Positions 35,671 through 44,051 of a stretch of DNA of 64,000 bases are shown piece after piece. A program made the position numbers and the translations under genes. Under the pieces are notes generated by a model. It saw nothing but the letters and a program-made list of their open reading frames with translations. It did no database searches and was not told the DNA's origin. Position 1 is the first letter of the stretch; each line of letters begins with the position of its first letter. This DNA comes from Bacteroidota bacterium (GTDB lineage Bacteria > Bacteroidota > Bacteroidia > Flavobacteriales > Flavobacteriaceae), in contig JAKQHT010000010.1 of assembly GCA_029557895.1 (NCBI GenBank), forward strand, positions 62,001 to 126,000, written 5' to 3'.

Positions 35671-37221
35671 ATGGCAAGTGGAAAACTATCTGCAAGGCAG
35701 AAAATGATTAACCTGATGTACCTGATCTTCATTGCGATGTTGGCTTTGAATATGTCAAAAGAAGTGCTTTCTGCATTTGGTTTGATGAACGAAAAGCTGA
35801 CTGAATCCAACGAGGCAGCGACAACACGCAACGAAGCTTTTATGTCCGGGTTGGCCGAAAAAGTTGAAGAGCAACCAGAAAAATATCGGCCGCTAAAGGC
35901 ACAAGCCGATCAGATTTCCGTTTTGGCAAACGATTTCAACGCTTATTTAGATGACCTTAAAAGCAAAATGACCGCCAAACTGAAAGACCCAAAGGATTAC
36001 GAAACAATGGACAAAGGAGATTATCTTGATAATAATTTCTTTATAGGCGACAAACTAAAGCCTGAAGGACAGGAGTTTCTTAATCAAATCGCAAAATTCA
36101 GGGACGGGGTGGTGTCTGTTTTGGACAATAACCCCGATATGGCCAGTATTTCTAAAGATGTAAAAGCCAAATTCAGCACAGATCCTGTGAAAAACAGGGA
36201 TGGAAACACCCTCAATTGGCTTGACTACCACTACAAAGGCTTCCCATTGGTTGCTTCTTTGACAAAAATGACCCAATTACAGGCCGATATTAAAAACACC
36301 CAATCTGAAGTATTATCATCAATGCTTGCCGGCAAACTAAAAGTTGAGGCTTCATTGACAAACTTTGATGCAATCGTTGTTCCTGACAAGACGGCTTTTT
36401 TCTCTGGTGAAGAATTTACCGGAAGAATTATCCTTGGTAAAAACGATAAGACCTTAAAAGCCAATAAAGTTATCATTAACGGAAAAGAATTGGAAGCTGA
36501 TGCAATGCAAGCTGGTCAAACAATGTTGAAATTTCCTGCAGGTGCTGTTGGAGAAAGAGAGATTGTTGGTGAATTCCAGTTCAAGGAAGGTGATTCCATC
36601 ATCAGCATTCCGGTAAAGAGCAGCTACGCTGTAGTTCCTAAACCAAATTCGGCTACTATTTCTGCTGATAAGATGAACGTTGTTTACCGAGGCGTCGATA
36701 ACCCAATGACAATTTCCTTCGCTGGTGTTTCCGATAATAATGTATCTGCCAGTGCTCCAGGCTTGAGTAAAGGATCAGGTGTTGGCAAGTATGTAATGAG
36801 ACCAGGTGCTGGTAGGGAAGTCCTTATCAATGTAACTGGTACACTACCTGACGGACAAAAAGTGAGCGACAAGGCTACATTCCGTATCAAGGATATCCCA
36901 AAACCATCAGGTGTTATTGCTGGTCAGCAAGACGATGTTAAATTGCCCAAGCAAAACCTTGAGATTGGTACGGTTGGTGCCGTGTTGAACGATTTTGATT
37001 TTGATTTGAACCTAACAGTTACTTCGTTCAAAATCAAGGTGCCAGGACAGCCATCAGTTGTCGTTAATGGCAACAAGATGAACGATCAGGCCAAGAATGC
37101 CATAAGAAAAGCATCAAGAGGCGACGGTATTCAGATTTTTGAAATCAAGGCGCAAATTGTTGGTAACTCAAGTTATAAATTACCAACAGTTTCAGGAATT
37201 TTCGTTGAAATTACCAACTAA
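35671..37221 (+). CDS. gldM: Gliding motility protein GldM
   Basis: 516 residues with one N-terminal membrane helix (about 11-34, MINLMYLIFIAMLALNMSKEVL) and a large periplasmic part of four domains: an alpha-helical D1 with KYRPLKAQADQ, followed by beta-rich domains including VPDKTAFFSGEEFTGRIILG and YRGVDNPMTISFAGV. GldM dimers span the periplasm and link the GldL motor to the GldK/GldN ring. Third gene of the operon. Confidence 0.97.
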   Translation: MASGKLSARQKMINLMYLIFIAMLALNMSKEVLSAFGLMNEKLTESNEAATTRNEAFMSGLAEKVEEQPEKYRPLKAQADQISVLANDFNAYLDDLKSKMTAKLKDPKDYETMDKGDYLDNNFFIGDKLKPEGQEFLNQIAKFRDGVVSVLDNNPDMASISKDVKAKFSTDPVKNRDGNTLNWLDYHYKGFPLVASLTKMTQLQADIKNTQSEVLSSMLAGKLKVEASLTNFDAIVVPDKTAFFSGEEFTGRIILGKNDKTLKANKVIINGKELEADAMQAGQTMLKFPAGAVGEREIVGEFQFKEGDSIISIPVKSSYAVVPKPNSATISADKMNVVYRGVDNPMTISFAGVSDNNVSASAPGLSKGSGVGKYVMRPGAGREVLINVTGTLPDGQKVSDKATFRIKDIPKPSGVIAGQQDDVKLPKQNLEIGTVGAVLNDFDFDLNLTVTSFKIKVPGQPSVVVNGNKMNDQAKNAIRKASRGDGIQIFEIKAQIVGNSSYKLPTVSGIFVEITN

Positions 37222-37291
37222 TTATAATTTTTGGTAGAGATTATGCGTTTTTATCGCAAAATCTAAAGCCCCAAATAAATAACAAAGGATT

Positions 37292-38191
37292 ATGAATTAT
37301 AAAAGCGTTTTACTATCCGTACTGTGCGTAGGTTTTGCAGCAAACACGTTTGCACAAGCCAACTTACTAAATGCCAAGACTCCAGATGAAATTGGCAAAA
37401 AGTCCGAAGCACAATTGGCGATGGACAATGACAAGCCTTTGGAGTATGGTTATGTGGATGACAGAGACATCCTGTTCTCCAAAATGACTTGGGAAAAAGT
37501 AGTTTTGGACGAGCGTGTCAATTTTCCGCTGTACTTCCCTGTGGATACCAACAACATTGGCAAAGACAGGCGTTCACTCTATGACGTGCTTTTGAAGAAC
37601 GTGAAAAACGGTAAGATTGCAAATCTTTATGACGATTCGTATTTTACTGCAAAACATACCCTAAAGGACATTGAGTCTGCCCTTCACAAAGTGGATACTT
37701 TGGACATCGGTTATCAACAATTCAATGCCGAAGGCAAGGTAGACCCCGAATACATTACAAAGAGGGACATCCAGTCTTATGACATCAGTGCATATCTCAT
37801 CAAAGGTCTCTGGTTTTTTGACAAGCGCCAAGGTGAACTTAAATACCGCATTTTAGGTATTGCTCCCGCTGCTCCAGATGTTAACTTCATTGATTCTGAA
37901 GATCAGGCCAACAAAGAACCAATTGCACTTTTTTGGGTGTTCTATCCTGAAGTACGTGAAGTATTGCACCAAGCAAAAGCTTTCAATAACAAAAACAGTT
38001 CCATGCCGTTCTCTTTTGACCATTTGCTGAACTCAAGGCGTTTTAATGGCTATATGTACAAAGAGGAGAATGTCTATGGCGATAGAGAAGTCAAAGATTA
38101 TGTGGCCGACAATGCTTTGATGCAATTGTTGGAGTCTGATCGAATCAAGGAAAAAATCCGCGATTTTGAACAGGATATGTGGTCTTATTGA
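37292..38191 (+). CDS. gldN: Gliding motility protein GldN
   Basis: 299 residues with a signal peptide (1-21, ending NTFAQ). The body contains DDRDILFSKMTWEKVVLDERVNFPLYFP, RRSLYDVLLK and EPIALFWVFYPEVREVLH, the conserved GldN/PorN segments. It associates with GldK at the periplasmic face of the outer membrane in the type IX secretion ring. Last gene of the operon; a strong terminator follows 22 bases after the stop. Confidence 0.97.
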   Translation: MNYKSVLLSVLCVGFAANTFAQANLLNAKTPDEIGKKSEAQLAMDNDKPLEYGYVDDRDILFSKMTWEKVVLDERVNFPLYFPVDTNNIGKDRRSLYDVLLKNVKNGKIANLYDDSYFTAKHTLKDIESALHKVDTLDIGYQQFNAEGKVDPEYITKRDIQSYDISAYLIKGLWFFDKRQGELKYRILGIAPAAPDVNFIDSEDQANKEPIALFWVFYPEVREVLHQAKAFNNKNSSMPFSFDHLLNSRRFNGYMYKEENVYGDREVKDYVADNALMQLLESDRIKEKIRDFEQDMWSY

Positions 38192-38212
38192 TGTTTCTAT
38201 TAGATAGAATAC

Positions 38213-38244
38213 AAAACGCCCGCTGTTACAGCGGGCGTTTTTTT
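38213..38244 (+). terminator. Terminator of gldKLMN
   Basis: A 13-bp perfect stem AAAACGCCCGCTG / CAGCGGGCGTTTT with a TTA loop, continuing into a run of T. GC-rich core and T tail are classical for Rho-independent termination. Confidence 0.9.
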
Positions 38245-38279
38245 ATGTTCCAAAAACCAAATAAGCCCTGTTAACTACG

Positions 38280-38287
38280 TATTTTTG
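38280..38287 (+). promoter_or_regulatory. -7 box before the FAD oxidoreductase gene
   Basis: TATTTTTG, a perfect TAnnTTTG, ends 5 bases before the ATG at 38293, so the transcript would be nearly leaderless. No -33 box recognised. Confidence 0.4.
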
Positions 38288-38292
38288 TATTT

Positions 38293-39339
38293 ATGGAGTT
38301 AGATTATATCATCGTTGGCTGCGGCTTGGCCGGAATTGCTTTTTGTGAGCAATTGCGCCAGCACGGCAAGACATTTGTAGTCTTTGATGACACTTCACAA
38401 ATTGCTACAAAAGTGGCGGGTGGTGTCTATAACCCGGTGGTATTGAAACGCTTTACCGAAGTATGGCGAGCCCAAGAACAATTGGACTTGGCAAAACCTT
38501 TTTATAAGAATCTTGAAGCTCTTCTGGATACAAGGCTAAACCATGAATTTCCTGTTTTAAGGAGGATTGCTTCCATTGAAGAGCAGAACCAATGGGCCGT
38601 AGCATCAGACAGACCCAACCTCAAAAAGCATCTACACCCAACATTGATCAAAAACGATAACAAAAACATTGTGGCACCTTTTGGATTTGGAAAAGTATTG
38701 AATGCTGGAAAGGTTGACACCAAAAAATTAGTATCTCATTATATAGCATATCTCAATAATCGAGGAAGTTTTGTCGGTATCCATTTTAATTATAGTGAAT
38801 TGGAATCTTCTGGCCAAGGGCATCACTATGGCCCATACCATGCAAAGTGTGTTGTTTTTGCCGAGGGTTTTGGCATGAAGCAAAATCCGTTTTTTAACGA
38901 TCTCCCCCTTGTTGGCGTAAAAGGTGAAATTTTAACGGTACGAGCACCAGAATTAAGACTTTCTCACGCGATCAAGTCATCCGTTTTTGTCATACCCGAA
39001 GGAAATGACATTTACACCGTAGGTGCAACCTATGATTGGGACGACAAGACCAATACGGTCACAGATAAAGCTTCAGAACAACTTTCAAAACAACTTAAAG
39101 AGTTGATAATATGCGACTTCGAAATCATAGATCAAGCTGCCGGAGTACGACCCACGGTAAAGGATCGAAGACCATTGGTTGGCATTCATGGTAGCCAAAA
39201 AAATATTGCAATCTTGAACGGGCTTGGTACACGGGGTGTCATGGTGGCGCCTATGGTGGCAAAACAATTGTTCGAAATGCTCGAATATGGAACGCCATTG
39301 GATGACGAAATCAACATAGACCGTTTCAGGAAGCTTTAG
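38293..39339 (+). CDS. FAD-dependent oxidoreductase (DAO family)
   Basis: 348 residues with an N-terminal Rossmann FAD motif (DYIIVGCGLAGIAF, GxGxxG) and the DAO-type elements GGVYNPVVLKRF, GVKGEILTVRAPE and, near the C-terminus, AGVRPTVKDRRPLVG and LNGLGTRGVMVAP. Probably oxidises an amino acid or similar amine in the cytoplasm; the substrate cannot be told. It lies directly after the gldKLMN terminator and overlaps the convergent DUF983 gene by 14 bases at the 3' ends. Confidence 0.82.
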   Translation: MELDYIIVGCGLAGIAFCEQLRQHGKTFVVFDDTSQIATKVAGGVYNPVVLKRFTEVWRAQEQLDLAKPFYKNLEALLDTRLNHEFPVLRRIASIEEQNQWAVASDRPNLKKHLHPTLIKNDNKNIVAPFGFGKVLNAGKVDTKKLVSHYIAYLNNRGSFVGIHFNYSELESSGQGHHYGPYHAKCVVFAEGFGMKQNPFFNDLPLVGVKGEILTVRAPELRLSHAIKSSVFVIPEGNDIYTVGATYDWDDKTNTVTDKASEQLSKQLKELIICDFEIIDQAAGVRPTVKDRRPLVGIHGSQKNIAILNGLGTRGVMVAPMVAKQLFEMLEYGTPLDDEINIDRFRKL

Positions 39340-39721
39340 CCTTTGCTACGGCATCCTTGTCATAATTGATAAAGAGATTGATCCAAATATTTCTTGAAAG
39401 TCGCATGATGATTGGGCCAAAAGCTATCAAAGTTGCCACAATAACTACAAAAGAAGTAAGTAGCCCGGTACCTATAAACAGAAAACTGATGATGAAAGCC
39501 GCCACGGCAAAAGCCACGCCCACCGCATAGCTAACATACATCGAACCATAAAAGAACGACGGTTCAATCCGGTACTTAAAATTACATGTAGAACAACGTT
39601 CGTGTATTTTCAAGGTTTCCGGGAGATTGTATGCATTTTTTGTGATGTACATCGATTCTGAATGGCATTTTGGGCAACACCCAAAAAGTATGCTGTATAA
39701 TTTGGTCCCTTTTTTAATCAT
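39326..39721 (-). CDS. DUF983 membrane protein
   Basis: 131 residues. Two CxxC pairs in the N-terminal 60 residues (CCPKCHSES and RCSTCNF) suggest a zinc ribbon, followed by two membrane helices (about 65-85 and 85-105). Ends in a Lys/Ala tail. DUF983 proteins are of unknown role. The open frame extends to GTG 39742; the ATG at 39721 is preferred. Its 3' end overlaps the oxidoreductase stop by 14 bases. Confidence 0.75.
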   Translation of the reverse strand: MIKKGTKLYSILFGCCPKCHSESMYITKNAYNLPETLKIHERCSTCNFKYRIEPSFFYGSMYVSYAVGVAFAVAAFIISFLFIGTGLLTSFVVIVATLIAFGPIIMRLSRNIWINLFINYDKDAVAKAKAS

Positions 39722-39731
39722 AAAGAATGTG

Positions 39732-39739
39732 TAATTTTG
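39732..39739 (+). promoter_or_regulatory. -7 box for the ABC-F gene
   Basis: TAATTTTG, a perfect TAnnTTTG, 59 bases before the ABC-F ATG at 39798. It faces away from the divergent DUF983 gene. A TTTT rather than TTTG is found at the -33 position. Confidence 0.45.
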
Positions 39740-39785
39740 CACTTTGGTTTACAAAAGTAAGCTTATTTGTTCAAACGACTGTATC

Positions 39786-39815
39786 CAAAGTTACACAATG
39801 CTCAACGTACACAAT
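39786..39815 (-). promoter_or_regulatory. Promoter for the DUF983 gene, overlapping the ABC-F start
   Basis: On the minus strand ATTG (39815-39812), 18 bases, then TAACTTTG (39793-39786). This promoter reaches into the first codons of the ABC-F gene, so transcription of the two divergent genes may interfere. Confidence 0.45.
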
Positions 39816-41705
39816 CTATCCATATCGTTTCAAGGTGAATACCTATTTGAGGAAATAAGTTTCAAGTTGGGTGCCGGTGATAGGGTAGGCCTTATCGGAA
39901 AAAACGGTGCCGGCAAGTCAACGATGCTCAAGATACTCGCCAAGCAACTTGAACCGGATTCGGGCCAGATGGCAGCGGACAAAGATTTGAGCATTGGATT
40001 TTTAAAACAGGACATTGATTTTGTCTTTGGAAGAACCGTTTTGGAAGAGGCATACGAAGCATTTTCCGAAATTCGACAGTTGGAAACCAAGATTGACGAA
40101 ATCTACAAAGAATTGGCAGAACGTCAAGATTTTGAATCCGAGGCCTATCATCAGTTAATGGTTGATCTCAACGAGCTACAGCACCAGTTTGAGATACAGG
40201 GTGGATATGGCTATCAAGGTAATACCGAAAAAATACTTCAGGGTTTAGGTTTCAAAAGAACGGATTTTGACAAGCTTACCGATACCTTTTCAGGAGGTTG
40301 GCGGATGCGAATTGAACTTGCAAAACTATTGTTGCAAGACAACGACATATTACTCCTCGACGAACCTACAAACCACCTCGATATCGAATCCATCATTTGG
40401 TTGGAAAGCTTTTTCAACACATATTCTGGTGCTGTGGTAATCGTTTCTCACGACAGGATGTTTTTGGACAACGTTACCAATAGGACGATCGAGATTTCTT
40501 TGGGACGCATTTACGATTACAAAAAGCCTTATACCGAATTCCTCGTTTTGCGCAACGAAATAAAAGCGCAACAGTTGGCCTCGCAAAAAAACCAGCAAAA
40601 ACAGATAGAACATACCGAAAAGCTTATTGAAAAATTTAGGGCAAAAGCCACCAAGGCATCCATGGCACAATCGCTCATCAAAAAACTGGATAAGATAGAA
40701 CGCATCGAAGTTGATGAAGATGACAACAGCGTCATGAACTTGCGGTTTCCCGTATCTATTGTTCCTGGCAGAGTGGTTGTGGAAGCAAACCATATAAGCA
40801 AATCATATGGCGACCTTAAGGTTTTGGACGATATCGGAATTACCATTGAACGTGATAGCAAAATTGCCTTTGTAGGACAAAACGGACAAGGCAAATCAAC
40901 ACTTGCCAAAATAATGGTGGGCGAACTCAAGCACCAGGGCCATCTGAAGTTGGGACATAATGTACAGATCGGTTATTTTGCCCAGAATCAGGCAGAATAT
41001 CTCGATGGAAGTAAGACCGTTCTGGATACAATGATCGATGCCGCCAATGAAACCAACAGAAGCAAGGTACGGGACATATTGGGTTCCTTCCTGTTTCGGG
41101 GTGATGAGGTGGGAAAATTCGTGCGTGTACTCTCCGGTGGCGAGCGTAACAGGTTGGCATTGGCAAAATTGCTATTGCAACCGTTCAACGTTCTGGTTAT
41201 GGACGAACCCACAAACCATTTGGACATAAAATCCAAGAACGTACTCAAAGATGCCCTTAAAAATTTTGAAGGTACTTTGATTTTGGTGTCACACGACAGG
41301 GATTTCCTGCAAGGCCTGGTCAATAAGGTCTATGAATTTAGAGATCAAAAGCTCAAAGAGTATTTGGGAGACATCGATTTTTATCTTGAACAGCGAAATG
41401 TGCAAAACCTACGGGAGGTCGAAAAACGCGAACCTTCAGAACAACCCAGTAAAGATCGCAACAAACAATCTTATGAATCCCAAAAGAAAATCAAGACATT
41501 GAACAATAAGTTGGGCAGCATCGAGGTTCAGATTGGGCAGTGCGAAAAGGAAATAAAGACCATGGATATCGATCTGGCCACGGATTATGACAATACCGTC
41601 GCCGATCCCAAATTCTTTGATGTTTACCACGCCAAGAAGCAACATCTTGAACAACTCATGAAGGACTGGGAACTTATCCAAATAGAAATTGAAGCTATGG
41701 AATGA
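39798..41705 (+). CDS. ABC-F family ATPase (Uup/YdiF-like)
   Basis: 635 residues with two ABC ATPase domains and no membrane part. Walker A motifs are GKNGAGKST and GQNGQGKST, signature motifs FSGGWRMR and LSGGERNR, and each Walker B is followed by DEPTNHLDI, the ABC-F hallmark. The linker between the domains (KASMAQSLIKKLDKIERIE) and a C-terminal coiled coil (about 560-635) are typical. ABC-F proteins bind the ribosomal E site and help translation, and some give antibiotic protection; which applies here is unclear. The frame opens at GTG 39744; ATG 39798 (MLNVHNLSISFQG) is the usual start. Confidence 0.92.
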   Translation: MLNVHNLSISFQGEYLFEEISFKLGAGDRVGLIGKNGAGKSTMLKILAKQLEPDSGQMAADKDLSIGFLKQDIDFVFGRTVLEEAYEAFSEIRQLETKIDEIYKELAERQDFESEAYHQLMVDLNELQHQFEIQGGYGYQGNTEKILQGLGFKRTDFDKLTDTFSGGWRMRIELAKLLLQDNDILLLDEPTNHLDIESIIWLESFFNTYSGAVVIVSHDRMFLDNVTNRTIEISLGRIYDYKKPYTEFLVLRNEIKAQQLASQKNQQKQIEHTEKLIEKFRAKATKASMAQSLIKKLDKIERIEVDEDDNSVMNLRFPVSIVPGRVVVEANHISKSYGDLKVLDDIGITIERDSKIAFVGQNGQGKSTLAKIMVGELKHQGHLKLGHNVQIGYFAQNQAEYLDGSKTVLDTMIDAANETNRSKVRDILGSFLFRGDEVGKFVRVLSGGERNRLALAKLLLQPFNVLVMDEPTNHLDIKSKNVLKDALKNFEGTLILVSHDRDFLQGLVNKVYEFRDQKLKEYLGDIDFYLEQRNVQNLREVEKREPSEQPSKDRNKQSYESQKKIKTLNNKLGSIEVQIGQCEKEIKTMDIDLATDYDNTVADPKFFDVYHAKKQHLEQLMKDWELIQIEIEAME

Positions 41706-41732
41706 TTGCTTTTTGGTTTTTGAAAAAATTTC

Positions 41733-41755
41733 TTTACATCATAATTTGATGTAAA
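41733..41755. repeat. Inverted repeat after the ABC-F gene
   Basis: TTTACATCA (41733-41741) and TGATGTAAA (41747-41755), a perfect 9-bp stem with a 5-base loop, 28 bases after the ABC-F stop. No T run follows, so it may be a 3' stabilising hairpin rather than an intrinsic terminator. Confidence 0.45.
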
Positions 41756-41793
41756 TCTGCCACTACCCCCTTTTATTTACAAATTTTATCTTT

Positions 41794-41828
41794 ATTTTCA
41801 ATATATTGAAAATCAACATGTTGATTTT
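41794..41828. repeat. Two overlapping perfect 20-bp palindromes
   Basis: ATTTTCAATATATTGAAAAT (41794-41813) and AAAATCAACATGTTGATTTT (41809-41828) are each perfectly self-complementary and share 5 bases. They lie in the 219-base gap between the ABC-F gene and the LRR gene, about 100 bases before the LRR start, where operators would sit. No known regulator site is recognised. Confidence 0.6.
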
Positions 41829-41924
41829 TATGTGATAAATTGATAGTGCATTTCATCGAAAAAAATTGGTACTTAATCGATTTTTTTTATACATTCGCTT
41901 TGAATATCCCTCAAATCTATTTTT

Positions 41925-42827
41925 ATGAAAACAATTAAACTTACGTTTTTGCTGTGCCTTGTCAGCTTTATAAGTTTCGCAGGCATTTCTCCAAAAGAAA
42001 AGGAAGCTCTCATTGCGCTCTACAATAGCACAAAGGGAAATACATGGACCAATACCTGGAATTTAGATTTATCAGAAACACAGTGGTATGGCGTAGTGAT
42101 TGCCGATGATAAGGTAGTTGAACTTAATCTTGCTTTTAACAATCTTATAGGCACATTGCCCGCCGAATTGGGAAATTTGACCAATCTCAAAAAATTGGAT
42201 TTGTTCCGCAATCAAATTTCTGGAACCATTCCGTCAAGTTTAGGAAATCTTAAGCAACTTCGTTCAATGAATTTGGCTTTCAATGCGTTGGAAGGAAGGA
42301 TACCGGATGAAATTACCGAGTTGACCTCTTTGAGAACACTCCAGTTGTTCATGAACAAACTCGAAGGTGAAATTCCTGCCACTATAGGGAATATGATCAA
42401 TTTGAGAACGCTCGAACTCTACAATAACCAACTTACGGGTGAATTGCCTGCTTCGTTGACCGACCTGAAAAACCTTCAAAAACTTTTGGTAAGCAGTAAC
42501 GAATTGAAAGGAAAATTACCGATAAGCATATCAAATTTCAAGAAATTGGAAGTATTGAGCGCTTTTGACAACAATCTGTTCGGTACCTTGCCATCGTCCA
42601 TAGGCGAACTTACCAATCTGAAAGAATTGATCATTGGCAACAATGCTTTTTATGGTGATCTACCAAACGAACTCGCTAACCTGACCAATCTCAAGACTTT
42701 GATGATCAGTGAAAACAATTTTAAGGGCGAACTTGCAGACTTGCAAAAGAAATTGCCCAACCTGAAAAATTTTGATTATATAAGCTCTGGGGAAAGTGCC
42801 ATCGCCACCCTGGATGACGAAGATTAA
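41925..42827 (+). CDS. Secreted leucine-rich repeat protein (24-residue plant-type repeats)
   Basis: 300 residues: signal peptide (1-19), an LRR N-terminal cap (EKEALIALYNSTKGNTW ... WYGVVI), then nine consecutive repeats of exactly 24 residues from about residue 64 to 280 with the plant-type pattern LxxLxLxxNxLxGxIPxxLxxLxx, and a short acidic tail (DDED). Such solenoids bind proteins or glycans. There is no type IX C-terminal sorting domain and no lipobox, so the protein is probably periplasmic or released. It has a clear terminator downstream. Ligand unknown. Confidence 0.82.
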   Translation: MKTIKLTFLLCLVSFISFAGISPKEKEALIALYNSTKGNTWTNTWNLDLSETQWYGVVIADDKVVELNLAFNNLIGTLPAELGNLTNLKKLDLFRNQISGTIPSSLGNLKQLRSMNLAFNALEGRIPDEITELTSLRTLQLFMNKLEGEIPATIGNMINLRTLELYNNQLTGELPASLTDLKNLQKLLVSSNELKGKLPISISNFKKLEVLSAFDNNLFGTLPSSIGELTNLKELIIGNNAFYGDLPNELANLTNLKTLMISENNFKGELADLQKKLPNLKNFDYISSGESAIATLDDED

Positions 42828-42855
42828 GTTTTTGATCTACCTGTTTGATTTTTTG

Positions 42856-42896
42856 ATGTCCTTGAATTTTGAAGAAAATTCGGGGACATTTTTTTT
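42856..42896 (+). terminator. Terminator of the LRR gene
   Basis: A 15-bp stem ATGTCCTTGAATTTT / AAAATTCGGGGACAT with two T-G wobbles and a GAAG tetraloop, followed by eight T. It lies 28 bases after the LRR stop and just before the tRNA promoter. Confidence 0.85.
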
Positions 42897-42912
42897 ATAC
42901 GGAAAAACCTAT

Positions 42913-42920
42913 TATCTTTG
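42913..42920 (+). promoter_or_regulatory. -7 box of the tRNA gene
   Basis: TATCTTTG, a perfect TAnnTTTG, ends 11 bases before the mature tRNA 5' end. The -33 position reads TTTT. Confidence 0.55.
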
Positions 42921-42931
42921 CAGTCCAATAT

Positions 42932-43004
<73 letters not shown>

Positions 43005-43012
43005 CGAATGTT

Positions 43013-43043
43013 AAGTCCTACCTCACAACGGTAGGACTTTTTT
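43013..43043 (+). terminator. Terminator of the tRNA gene
   Basis: 10-bp perfect stem AAGTCCTACC / GGTAGGACTT with a 7-base loop, followed by a T run, 8 bases after the tRNA. Confidence 0.85.
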
Positions 43044-43054
43044 GTTATACTATC

Positions 43055-43939
43055 ATGGAACACAAAGCTGGTTTTGTAAACATCATCGGCAACCCCAACG
43101 TGGGCAAGTCAACACTCATGAACGTTTTTGTGGGCGAGAAACTGTCCATCATAACCTCAAAAGCACAGACTACAAGGCATCGCATACTGGGGATTGTCAA
43201 TGGTGAAGATTTTCAGGCGATTTTGTCAGATACGCCGGGGATTATCAAGCCTGCTTATGAGTTGCAGGAGTCGATGATGGACTTTGTAAAGTCTGCTTTT
43301 GATGATGCCGATATCCTATTGTACATGGTGGAAATTGGCGAACAAGAGCTCAAGGACGAAGCGTTTTTTAAAAAGATTACCACCACGAAAATTCCCGTAT
43401 TGTTGCTTTTGAACAAGATCGATAAATCAGATCAGGAACAACTTGAGGCGCAAGTACAGTTTTGGGCCGCAAAAGTTCCCAATGCAGAAATTTATCCCAT
43501 TTCGGCATTGGAAGGCTTCAACGTCAGGGAGGTGTTTGACCGTATTGTAGAACTGCTTCCGGAATCGCCACCGTATTTTCCAAAAGACCAATTGACCGAT
43601 AAGCCCGAGCGTTTTTTTGTCAATGAAACCATCCGTGAAAAAATTTTGATGCATTACAAAAAAGAGATTCCTTATGCCGTTGAGATCGATACCGAAGAAT
43701 TTTTTGAAGAAGAAGACATCATCAGGATGCGGGCAGTCATCATGGTAGAGCGCGAAACACAAAAGGGTATCATCATTGGGCACAAAGGCAGTGCGTTGAA
43801 ACGTGTAGGTGTCGAAGCCCGAAAGGATTTGGAAAAATTCTTTGGCAAGCAGGTGCATTTGGAAATGTACGTAAAAGTCAACAAAAACTGGAGATCGAAC
43901 CAAAACCAATTGAAACGTTTTGGTTATAACCAGAAGTAG
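43055..43939 (+). CDS. era: GTPase Era
   Basis: 294 residues: an N-terminal GTPase domain with G1 GNPNVGKST, the switch TTRHR, G3 DTPG and G4 NKID, and a C-terminal KH RNA-binding domain with IIGHKGSALKRVG. Era binds 16S rRNA and is needed for assembly of the small ribosomal subunit. Starts ATG 43055, 11 bases after the tRNA terminator. The other ribosome-assembly GTPase, der, follows after 112 bases. Confidence 0.97.
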   Translation: MEHKAGFVNIIGNPNVGKSTLMNVFVGEKLSIITSKAQTTRHRILGIVNGEDFQAILSDTPGIIKPAYELQESMMDFVKSAFDDADILLYMVEIGEQELKDEAFFKKITTTKIPVLLLLNKIDKSDQEQLEAQVQFWAAKVPNAEIYPISALEGFNVREVFDRIVELLPESPPYFPKDQLTDKPERFFVNETIREKILMHYKKEIPYAVEIDTEEFFEEEDIIRMRAVIMVERETQKGIIIGHKGSALKRVGVEARKDLEKFFGKQVHLEMYVKVNKNWRSNQNQLKRFGYNQK

Positions 43940-44051
43940 ATGAGGGCAAGTGGTAAGTACATAAAGAGTTTAAGTTTCCAAAGATCAAATCCCACAGCTG
44001 AACAATAGATGAAAATTCGTAAAATCGTACATCGTAAATAGTAAATCAAAA

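Noticed and set aside
38293-39339. FAD oxidoreductase as a fifth gene of the gldKLMN operon
   Set aside because: A strong terminator at 38213-38244 separates it from gldN and it has its own -7 box, so it is a separate unit.
41925-42827. LRR protein as a type IX secretion cargo
   Set aside because: The C-terminus lacks a recognisable T9SS C-terminal domain or Por-type sorting motif; it ends in a short acidic tail after the last repeat.
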